DNA of 58,245 bases from Duncaniella muris (GTDB lineage Bacteria > Bacteroidota > Bacteroidia > Bacteroidales > Muribaculaceae). Position numbers and translations under genes: made by a program. This document shows positions 17,848-25,232 of this stretch, one piece after another (positions within the stretch are counted from its first letter, which is position 1; every line of letters begins with the position of its first letter). The DNA is taken from NCBI RefSeq assembly GCF_003024805.1, contig NZ_PUEC01000023.1, forward strand, positions 1 through 58,245, written 5' to 3'. The notes under the pieces were generated by a model. The model saw only the letters and a list, made by a program, of their open reading frames with translations, did not search any database and was not told the DNA's origin.

Positions 17848-18902
17848 CACCTGAACTCGCGGCTCAATTGGAAGATCAATTGGCTTCCGCAAGTATGCCA
17901 TACAATTACGATACAAAAGAATATCCAATTGAGGTAATCTTAGCAAAATATGCTAAGGAGGAAATATTTGTACCTCCCTATCAACGAGATTTTATATGGA
18001 AAGCGAGTCAGAAAGCTTGTTTTATAGAATCACTATTTTTAGGAGTCCCAATAATGCCGATATTTGTTTCAGTCTCCGGTGATAATGCAGAATTGGAGGT
18101 TATAGATGGATCTCAGCGTATTCGTACAATTGTAGAATATTGCAATAATAATCTGAAATTGCAAGGATTGGAAGCATTGACGATGTTGAATGGGACATAT
18201 TTTTCTGACCTACCAATATCACGACAGAATAAATTTAAATTACGTGATATCCGTGTCCATGTTGTAACAGACAAAGCCGATGCCGCTACTCGTGCCGATA
18301 TATTCAAAAGAGTCAATACAAGTAGCTCACGTTTAACTCCAAGTGAAACAAGAAAAGGAGCCTACCAAAGTGAGTTCTATCAATTTATCATTGATTCTGC
18401 AAAAGATCCTTTGTTGAGAGAACTTTGTCCTATCTCAGAAAGTAAGATAAAACGTGGTGAATATGATGAGTTGGTTCTTCGATTCTTTGCATATTCAGAA
18501 GAATATCTGAAGTTTAAACATGATGTAGCACCATTCTTGGATGCTTTTGTCAAGAATCATAAGGACAACTTTGATAAAGATGCACTTAGCTCGAAATTTC
18601 AACGAATGCTTAGTTTTGTAAAAAACACATTTCCGAAGCCATATTTTGCTCGGTCTATAAATGATGGAAGTACGCCTCGCGTTAGATTCGAGGCATTATC
18701 AGTAGGCGTTCATCTTGCATTGGAGGAAGATAGTTCAATTCATCCTACGAATTTTGAATGGCTAAATTCAATAGAATTTAAACGACATACAACTTCGGAT
18801 GCCAGTAATAATCCGGGCCGTCTGCGTGACCGGGTCGAATTTGTAAGAGATGTCCTTTTAGGTAGAATTACATCCTTTACTTATGCTGACAACGAGGAGT
18901 GA
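17823..18902 (+). CDS. DUF262 domain protein
   Basis: A 359-residue protein with the hallmark motifs of the DUF262 (GmrS/ParB-like) domain: PPYQRDFIW (51-59), the segment FIESLFLGVPIMPIF, and DGSQR (95-99) in place of the usual DGQQR. Members of this family in defence systems bind and hydrolyse nucleotides and can nick DNA; type IV GmrSD is the best studied. No C-terminal DUF1524 (GmrD-like HNH) domain follows, so this is a stand-alone DUF262 protein. It starts inside the preceding methyltransferase gene and overlaps the HEPN gene by 20 bases, indicating tight coupling to both. Confidence 0.85.
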   Translation: MAKKKRQLTPELAAQLEDQLASASMPYNYDTKEYPIEVILAKYAKEEIFVPPYQRDFIWKASQKACFIESLFLGVPIMPIFVSVSGDNAELEVIDGSQRIRTIVEYCNNNLKLQGLEALTMLNGTYFSDLPISRQNKFKLRDIRVHVVTDKADAATRADIFKRVNTSSSRLTPSETRKGAYQSEFYQFIIDSAKDPLLRELCPISESKIKRGEYDELVLRFFAYSEEYLKFKHDVAPFLDAFVKNHKDNFDKDALSSKFQRMLSFVKNTFPKPYFARSINDGSTPRVRFEALSVGVHLALEEDSSIHPTNFEWLNSIEFKRHTTSDASNNPGRLRDRVEFVRDVLLGRITSFTYADNEE

Positions 18903-19557
18903 ATTTGCACGTCGCTTAAGCGAAATTGATTCCTACTTTTCTGTTCTATCACCATTGGACAGCTGTTCTTGTGTCTTTGAAAGTCGAGATTTATCTGGAA
19001 CTGTTAGTAGATTGACAATTGATGAAGAATTGAGCAAGATATTGAAAGCTAATGGATTTATTCTTCTATATAATCTTTTGGAGGCAACTGTGCGCAATTC
19101 AATTAAAGCAATTGGCAATGTTATTGAATCAGAGGGCATAAAATATCAAGATTTTTCGGAAAATCTTAAGAAACTTTGGATAAACCATTCCTTTAAAAGT
19201 GTTGACGCACAACGCATCAAGCATGAAACTATTGGTCCAATATTAGATCAGATTGTCAATAATGAATTTCTAAGATTGGAAGAAGATGCGATTTCGTTTA
19301 GTGGAAATATAGATGCTCAAAAAATCAGAGAAATTGCAAAACGAATAGGATATAAAGCTCCTAAAGATGGTCGAGAACTTGTGACAATAAAAGAAAAGAG
19401 GAATCAACTTGCTCATGGAGAAAAGACATTTTGTGAAATTGGCCGAAATTTTACTGTAGGTGAATTAGTGAGATTGAAAGATGCCATGACTTCATACATA
19501 TCTGAAGTTCTTGATAATGTCCAAGATTATATTGATACAAAAGCATATAGGATCTAA
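18883..19557 (+). CDS. HEPN-family protein (MAE_28990-like), putative RNase
   Basis: A 224-residue helical protein. The N-terminus (SEFARRLSEIDSYF) resembles the MAE_28990/MAE_18760 HEPN families, which commonly sit beside DUF262 genes. The HEPN active-site motif R-x4-H is present as RNQLAH (173-178). HEPN enzymes in immune systems usually cleave RNA and are kept silent until infection, which is inference here. The TAA stop (19555-19557) is also the target triplet of the insertion sequence that follows, and the triplet is duplicated at the far side of the element, so the coding sequence is intact. The original terminator is now 880 bases away. Confidence 0.75.
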   Translation: MLTTRSEFARRLSEIDSYFSVLSPLDSCSCVFESRDLSGTVSRLTIDEELSKILKANGFILLYNLLEATVRNSIKAIGNVIESEGIKYQDFSENLKKLWINHSFKSVDAQRIKHETIGPILDQIVNNEFLRLEEDAISFSGNIDAQKIREIAKRIGYKAPKDGRELVTIKEKRNQLAHGEKTFCEIGRNFTVGELVRLKDAMTSYISEVLDNVQDYIDTKAYRI

Positions 19558-20425
19558 GAGATTGTCTAAATTTTATTGATTAAAAATTTTATGGCAGCGA
19601 AATCAATCATTTCTTCCGCTGATTCATTTGATATTTCATAATTTCGAGCGAGTCTGCGGCAAGAATCAAGCCATGCGAAAGTCCTCTCAACCACCCATCT
19701 GAGCGGCTTTGGCAGGAATCCCTTAACTCCATTGGGGGTATTGGATACCTCAAGCTCGATGCCGAAGTCTTTTTCAATGTCTTTGTCCACGTCTCCCCGA
19801 TACCCTCGGTCGGACAATACCTTGCGCAGGTCTTCCCATACATCATCCGCCAGTCCGCATAGCTCATGAGCCATTTTTGAATCGTGAATACCGGCGTTAC
19901 AGACTTTCCTCGCAAGGATGAAGCCATTGCGGTCGGTGATGATATTCCTTTTGACACCCTTGACTTTTTTGTTGTCGTCATATCCGTTATCTCCTTGTCT
20001 GCTACCCCATTTGACACTTTGGGCATCCATCGCGCCAACACTCGGACTTGATGCCTGGCCGCGTTTGCGACGTATCTTTCTGACGAGTTTCTCAAGGAAA
20101 TGCTCGACACGACCCTCTTGTCTCCATTTATGGTAGTAATAATAGACACTTTTCCACGCGGGATAGTCGTGAGGCAACCTTCGCCATTGGCAACCGCTGA
20201 CCAATAGGTAGAGGATAGCTTCAAAAACTGATTGTAGTGAATATTTTCTCTTGCGTCTATCATTTTCAAGGAATTCTTTGTTTATATAAGACCACTGACC
20301 CTCGGTCAGATGTGTTTGATAGAGATTGATTTCGTGCATAATATTAGCCTTTTCTCCTTCAACACTCTGATTGAGGGTTTGTTATGCCTAATAACATTAT
20401 TTCGCACTAATTTTTAGACAATCTC
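19558..20425 (-). mobile_element. IS5-family insertion sequence
   Basis: It is 868 bases long, with 13-base terminal inverted repeats (gagattgtctaaa at the left, its complement at the right) and one transposase gene. A TAA triplet flanks both ends (19555-19557 and 20426-20428), a 3-base duplication as expected for the IS1031/ISL2-type branch of IS5. The left TAA is the stop codon of the HEPN gene. It appears intact and could still be mobile. Confidence 0.85.
19566..20339 (-). CDS. IS5-family transposase (DDE)
   Basis: A 257-residue single-frame transposase. The N-terminal half carries the DUF4096-like segment (SLQSVFEAILYLLVSGCQWR, then RLPHDYPAWKSVYYYYHKW) typical of IS5 transposases. The DDE catalytic residues are probably D in GAMDAQSVKWG, D in LSDRGYRGD and E in WVVERTFAWLD. 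It fills nearly the whole element. The ATG at 20339 lies 86 bases inside the right inverted repeat. Nothing suggests frameshift or truncation. Confidence 0.92.
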   Translation of the reverse strand: MHEINLYQTHLTEGQWSYINKEFLENDRRKRKYSLQSVFEAILYLLVSGCQWRRLPHDYPAWKSVYYYYHKWRQEGRVEHFLEKLVRKIRRKRGQASSPSVGAMDAQSVKWGSRQGDNGYDDNKKVKGVKRNIITDRNGFILARKVCNAGIHDSKMAHELCGLADDVWEDLRKVLSDRGYRGDVDKDIEKDFGIELEVSNTPNGVKGFLPKPLRWVVERTFAWLDSCRRLARNYEISNESAEEMIDFAAIKFLINKI

Positions 20426-20435
20426 TAACTAAAAT

Positions 20436-20470
20436 CCACCAAAAACGGATATTTTTTCTTGGTGGTTTTA
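20436..20470 (+). terminator. displaced terminator of the defence operon
   Basis: ccaccaa (20436-20442) pairs with ttggtgg (20459-20465), preceded by A-rich and followed by T-rich sequence. Removing the insertion sequence places it 8 bases after the HEPN stop codon, so it was the operon terminator before the insertion. Confidence 0.75.
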
Positions 20471-20734
20471 TTACAGATTGATGCCATATACGTTTGGATT
20501 GCCCATTATTTTTTGAACATCTCTTATCAAGTAAAAATAGGCAAATCAACTCAGCTAAAGATTCTTAACATATTATAAATATCGCAAATTTCTTTGTCTG
20601 TGGTTGCTGTCATCTTCTTATAAAGTACAAATTTAGTACAATAACTAACCTGCTATGCGCTGATATATAGGAACTTATATGTCCTAATGGAAATTCTCGC
20701 AAAATTTCATAATAAAGTCAAGGATTGAGCAACG

Positions 20735-20914
20735 GTAGATGCCCGTGGATGTGTAATATCCTGCATCCGGCATCGTATTCCGAGAGGAATATGGCCGGGG
20801 CATTTATTGCATATACAAGCGTGGGCTTCTGCGTTGCCGTCCGACTTTATTAGGGCAATGCGAGAAGCCTCTGAACGTAGGACGGTAACAGATACAGACT
20901 CCTACGCTTTTTTT
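20735..20914 (+). ncRNA. unassigned structured RNA with terminator and possible pseudoknot
   Basis: Four successive stems are visible. Hairpin A pairs gatgcc/ggcatc with inner ggatg/catcc (20738-20774). Hairpin B pairs tattcc/ggaata with a GAGA loop (20776-20791). Hairpin C is a 15-pair stem with one bulge (20824-20838 with 20854-20869). Hairpin D pairs cgtagga/tcctacg (20876-20906) and is followed by a run of T, as in an intrinsic terminator. The loop of C (gtcc, 20839-20842) can pair with ggac (20880-20883) in D, a possible pseudoknot. No known class is recognised (not tmRNA, RNase P, SRP, 6S or a riboswitch I can identify). No consensus promoter is seen just upstream. The flanking 20471-20734 shows only small hairpins. 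Confidence 0.55.
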
Positions 20915-20981
20915 GTATGAACCAATAATAATATGGCTATCAAGGGGAGCATAGTAGCGACAATTGCAATATAAATGCAGT

Positions 20982-21083
20982 ATGAATAAAGTAGCTCGGA
21001 TATTTTATCTAATACTTATTGGATCGTTTCAGATTGTCTTATACCCACTTTTCGCTCTTGTTACTGATATCACTTGTCATTGA
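20982..21083 (+). CDS. possible 33-residue membrane peptide
   Basis: A short ATG-started frame, MNKVARIFYLILIGSFQIV then LYPLFALVTDITCH, would form one basic-started transmembrane helix. It lies 70 bases after the structured RNA. Small hydrophobic peptides beside structured RNAs occur in type I toxin-antitoxin pairs, but nothing here proves translation and no family is recognised. The stretch 21084-21367 holds AT-rich upstream DNA of the next gene and no other supportable feature. Confidence 0.22.
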   Translation: MNKVARIFYLILIGSFQIVLYPLFALVTDITCH

Positions 21084-21367
21084 TAACAATGGCGTTAAGG
21101 TCGATTTTACTAGGAAAATTCAGGGTTACGAATATCTTTTTACTCTATGCTAACGGGATATTATAAGTTATGTTTCAATGATGCATAGGGATGCCATCAT
21201 AGATATAAAAATCGACATTGAGCCTTACATAATCCAATGAATCTTTCCAACTCAACGAAAATATCTTTTGTGTATGCACAAATAACATTCTCATTTATTT
21301 GCGCTACAAATATATTAATATTACTTACTTCAATAATACCTTAGCAAATTATTTAAATATATTGAAT

Positions 21368-24367
21368 ATGATGTCCATTACGAAACAATTACCCAAATTT
21401 TTGCTCCTGTTTGTAGCTATCTTTTTCTCGGATAATAGTTATGTAAATGCTGCGAATATTAACGAGAATAAAAAAACTTATGAGATAACCTCATCAAGTG
21501 ATTTTTCCGAATTTTATGGGATGTTGTGTGCTGGTAACACGTTTGCTGATTATACAGTTGTCCTAACAAAGGATATTTCTTTTGAGACAGGAGGCAAAGT
21601 AGGAAATAGGATTTTTGAAGGTAAATTTGAAGGACAAGGTCACAAAATAAATGATATAACGACACCTCTGTTCACAGATAACCGAGGAGACATTTATAAT
21701 CTCCATATTGCATCCGGTTTATTGAGGCAGTCTGGAACTTTTTGTATTAAAAATCATGGTTGTATAAAGGATTGTAAAAACTCTGCCAATATTGTTTTTT
21801 CATCATCATCAAATGAAGGGATTCATGCAGGAGCTTTCTGTGATTCTAATTATGGTGATATTATTAATTGTATTAATGAAGGAAATGTCACGTTAGAGTT
21901 AGAAGCAATTTATGGATCATGGAGTAAAGCAGTATCCAGTTGCGGTGGAATTTGTGCATATTCTGGGCCTAGATCATCAATAGTATACTGTATTAATAAA
22001 GGGGCAATAAAGAATTCTGGAATATATTCAGCAGTGACAGGTGGAGTTGTCGCTAATGCTGAATATTGTTCAATTGTTGGATGTGATAACAAAGGTGAGG
22101 TTTATAGTTATTTACTAAACTCATCTCCAAGTAAGGGCAATATAACCGTGGAGTCCTATCAATTACAACATGTGGGTGGCATCGCCGGTCATGTGCTGTA
22201 TTGTGTTCTTAACCGTTGCCGAAACTATGGAACAGTGCAAAGCAATTTTCAATATCTTGGCGGCATAGCAGGATATGTGGGCAATACGGATGTATATAAT
22301 CTTGAAAATTTTGGTGACTTATATGGATTTGAAGGCTATGGATTCCATTCTGTTTCAGGAATAATCCCATATTATAGCAATCCGTATAAAAGGCAATATT
22401 TCATTAATTGCATAAATCATGGCGATATTTTCGTTGCTGCAAAATATGGCGTTGCTACTGGCGCTGGTATTAGTGCTGAAATTAAAAATGCCTATATAGC
22501 AAACTGTTATAATCTGGGGGCCATTTCAACTATACATACGGGTAACATGAGTGCGGAATTTAGCATTCCTCAATATAATTGTGAAAACAGTGAAGAATTG
22601 AATACGGAAATTAGTAATATAACCGATGCAAATGCATTTATTGCATTATACGATAGCCCCGTAACACTATTGAAATGGGTTTATGATACAGGTATAATTA
22701 CTTTAAGTAGTAATTATTTGTCGCATCCGATTGCAAAACATGGGAGTTGCTGGGTTTATGTCTATCCTGAGGATTCGGATAAGCAATACAGATTGAAAAT
22801 TTGGGCAAAGGATGAAACATTGGTCGAAACGATATCGAAGACATCGAGATCACCAATAATGATCATGGGGCTTCAGCCAGATACTGAGTATTATTTTGAA
22901 ATATATTCAGAGGATAATACACAATTTCTTGACAATGGAAATTTCAAAACATTGAAACCAAATATTGCAATTATAGCATCATCTATTGGATATGACAAAA
23001 TAGAATTCAAACAATCTTGTGATGCAAAGGGGATCTCTGACATAGATGCGTATTTACTTTTTCACGATAAAGAACAGAATTCCAAAAAGATTGAAGTTAT
23101 TGATTCAACAATTATAGTGGGTGGACTTGATGAAGAAACAGAATATTTTGCAGAGTTAATATATACACTTAACGGGAAGGTGTATAAAAGTAACCAAATA
23201 AATGTCACAACCAAGCCTATAATACCACAGTTTAGCTTAATATCCAGAACTCCGTACTCATTGACCTTAAAGTGTGATAATTTTGAAGAGTTAAAAGACT
23301 TTGTTCCATGTTTGTATGCGGAAGATCTCAAACTTTATGATTTTGGCGGATTTAAGACTGTGGAAAATAAGATTTATGAATTAGATAATGAGGGTAAAAT
23401 TACTTTAGATAGTTTGCTTTATAGTTACTCTCCACAGTTACATAGCAAATATATTATTCGCGGAGAAGAAAGATTTAGAGAGGTCGATGCATTTTCAACA
23501 TTGAATTGGGGAGGAGAAGGGATAATACAATTATCACCTAATGCAGCAATGGTGCATGGGCTTTTTTATGGGATGGGACAGTCTGTCAATGGTAGTAATA
23601 ACCGTTATGATACAGCCCGATTTTATTTTAGGGATGCGACTGCTGTGGATGACAATACAGAGACGTCTGTTATAGGTGCTTGCATTGATAATAGAAATGA
23701 TTATGCCGTAACGATACCAATAAATAGTATATTATATCAATATTATATTAGTTTACAGTATAGTAGATATATAGATCCAAAGAATAATTCAAAAAATGGA
23801 GAATGGCAAATAATTGATGCTCGAAAACCGACAGTTGAGATTGTCGAACCTAGATTTTATAATATTAGATTCCAAAATAGCACACTATATTGCAGTTGTA
23901 TAGCAGGAGAAGAAAAAATATCATCAAAGGAATTGCAATATAAAATAGAAGAAATGGATCATTATAATAGTATTACATTATCTACAAATACTCGTACTGA
24001 ATCATTATCAAGAACTTTAACATCAATAGTTCCGCAATTAACTTACCTTATAAGAATGGTATGTTACACTGAGAATGGGAAAACATATTACAGTTCTATT
24101 TATAGATTAAAGAATGGAATATTGGAACTTGCAACTGATATCAACAACCAGCAATCAACTATAAATAATGTTGATGTAAGTAAGATACAAGTACATGCAA
24201 TAAATGATCAGATAGTTATTGAAGGGAAGGGTATTAATGACATAGTTAAGATCTATAATGCATATGGAACATGTGTTTATATTGGACAAGAAAGTAACAT
24301 TCAATTATCTTCAAAAGGTGTATTTATTGTTTTATTAGGAAATAAGGCATATAAATTGTTGTTGTAA
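21368..24367 (+). CDS. large secreted beta-helix / Fn3 protein with C-terminal sorting-like domain
   Basis: A 999-residue protein from the ATG at 21368; the longer frame to 21299 would need a TTG start ahead of the signal peptide and is rejected. The signal peptide is roughly SITKQLPKFLLLFVAIFF. Residues about 60-420 contain repeated GLUG-like segments (GGIAG, INCINEGN, GGVVANAEYCSIVGC), typical of a right-handed beta-helix adhesin. Fn3-like segments follow (GLQPDTEYYFEIYS, LDEETEYFAELIY). The last 65 residues (VDVSKIQVHAINDQIVI to the end) look like a Por secretion-system (T9SS type A) tail. It is probably a surface or secreted binding protein. It is strongly AT-rich, matching the defence region rather than the core genome. 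Ligand unknown. Confidence 0.75.
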   Translation: MMSITKQLPKFLLLFVAIFFSDNSYVNAANINENKKTYEITSSSDFSEFYGMLCAGNTFADYTVVLTKDISFETGGKVGNRIFEGKFEGQGHKINDITTPLFTDNRGDIYNLHIASGLLRQSGTFCIKNHGCIKDCKNSANIVFSSSSNEGIHAGAFCDSNYGDIINCINEGNVTLELEAIYGSWSKAVSSCGGICAYSGPRSSIVYCINKGAIKNSGIYSAVTGGVVANAEYCSIVGCDNKGEVYSYLLNSSPSKGNITVESYQLQHVGGIAGHVLYCVLNRCRNYGTVQSNFQYLGGIAGYVGNTDVYNLENFGDLYGFEGYGFHSVSGIIPYYSNPYKRQYFINCINHGDIFVAAKYGVATGAGISAEIKNAYIANCYNLGAISTIHTGNMSAEFSIPQYNCENSEELNTEISNITDANAFIALYDSPVTLLKWVYDTGIITLSSNYLSHPIAKHGSCWVYVYPEDSDKQYRLKIWAKDETLVETISKTSRSPIMIMGLQPDTEYYFEIYSEDNTQFLDNGNFKTLKPNIAIIASSIGYDKIEFKQSCDAKGISDIDAYLLFHDKEQNSKKIEVIDSTIIVGGLDEETEYFAELIYTLNGKVYKSNQINVTTKPIIPQFSLISRTPYSLTLKCDNFEELKDFVPCLYAEDLKLYDFGGFKTVENKIYELDNEGKITLDSLLYSYSPQLHSKYIIRGEERFREVDAFSTLNWGGEGIIQLSPNAAMVHGLFYGMGQSVNGSNNRYDTARFYFRDATAVDDNTETSVIGACIDNRNDYAVTIPINSILYQYYISLQYSRYIDPKNNSKNGEWQIIDARKPTVEIVEPRFYNIRFQNSTLYCSCIAGEEKISSKELQYKIEEMDHYNSITLSTNTRTESLSRTLTSIVPQLTYLIRMVCYTENGKTYYSSIYRLKNGILELATDINNQQSTINNVDVSKIQVHAINDQIVIEGKGINDIVKIYNAYGTCVYIGQESNIQLSSKGVFIVLLGNKAYKLLL

Positions 24368-24427
24368 AATAAAAATATAACAATTGGTCAGTAATTAAAA
24401 GACAACAAAAAATCATATAGATATATG

Positions 24428-24471
24428 AAGTGCGCCACAAAAGTTAGATACAAAACTTTTGTGGCGCACTT
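24428..24471. repeat. long perfect inverted repeat after the secreted-protein gene
   Basis: Arms of 18 bases, aagtgcgccacaaaagtt and its exact complement, are separated by 8 bases. It lies 60 bases after the secreted-protein stop. With no T-run it may be a bidirectional terminator, or the joined ends of a deleted insertion sequence. Confidence 0.6.
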
Positions 24472-24539
24472 AAGTTCATTATTCCATTATGGCCTAAATC
24501 AAATATATTCTTAACTCCTCTTCCCCTCCTGCAATTTTT

Positions 24540-24571
24540 TTTGATTTTCTATGCGATTCTTTGTAATTTTG
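24540..24571 (+). promoter_or_regulatory. promoter of the truncated aspS copy
   Basis: TTTG (24540-24543), a 20-base spacer and TAATTTTG (24564-24571) match the consensus exactly. Homology with the upstream region of the true aspS begins at this promoter, so the fragment has kept a functional-looking promoter. Confidence 0.7.
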
Positions 24572-24657
24572 CACCTTTGAAGCTGAGGGCTTGCGTCTTG
24601 GGCAATGTCTGATGCAGATTTTTAACCGGATTAAATCAAAAACCATATCAGGTTCTT

Positions 24658-24825
24658 ATGTATAGAACGAAAACATGCGGAGAACTCCGCCTTTGTGATG
24701 CCGGACAGGAGGTTACCCTCGCCGGCTGGGTGCAGCGCGCCCGAAAAATGGGTGGCATGACCTTTGTAGACGTGCGTGACCGCTACGGTTTTACCAAACT
24801 GATGAGATTTTTAAGCCAAAAATGA
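24658..24825 (+). pseudogene. aspS: 5-prime fragment of aspS (aspartyl-tRNA synthetase)
   Basis: The first 132 coding bases (44 codons) are identical to the start of the intact aspS at 31206. After the codon for Gly44 the match ends and the frame runs 11 more codons to TGA, giving a 55-residue product that covers only the start of the anticodon-binding OB fold. The leader between promoter and ATG has diverged from that of the intact copy, while the coding part has not. It cannot act as a synthetase. Such 5-prime duplications arise when DNA integrates inside the start of a gene and restores it on the far side. The DNA from 24826 to 25232 holds a hairpin (24881-24904), the 19-base repeat and a palindrome near 25101-25125. 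Confidence 0.9.
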
Positions 24826-24930
24826 TTTTTTTAAGATTTTGATAAAAAGTTAAACTGCTAACATGCAACCGATACAAATTACCCGGCTCAATGACGGACC
24901 GGGTAAGGGAACTATGACTTTATTTGCTGA

Positions 24931-24949
24931 TTAAATGAAAGAGCCGTGG
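24931..24949 (+). repeat. 19-base direct repeat, right copy
   Basis: Exact match in the same orientation to 110-128. It sits 106 bases after the aspS fragment stop and 284 bases before the decarboxylase gene. Confidence 0.5.
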
Positions 24950-25232
24950 ATTGACCCTTATAAAACAGGTTAAGAGTTCTTTATCCGAGGTGTGCGGGGC
25001 CGGATTCGGCCAATGTTAAATCAGGGGAGGATTAAGATAAAATAGCATTAAAAATGTGAAACCGAAAAGATTTTCAGCCGTTTGTGTGTTCATTAATCAA
25101 TGCGAGGATAAAATATCCGCATTGGACGTGATTGAAACACACACAGCCATGACGGTGGCGGAGAATACTTCTTCCAAGCCTGATTGACTCAGATATAAAT
25201 ATTTTACAAACTTAAAAAACACATCAATTATT

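Noticed and set aside
19607-20269. Second open frame inside the insertion sequence
   Set aside because: Shadow of the IS5 transposase in another minus-strand frame; the transposase is complete in one frame without frameshifting.
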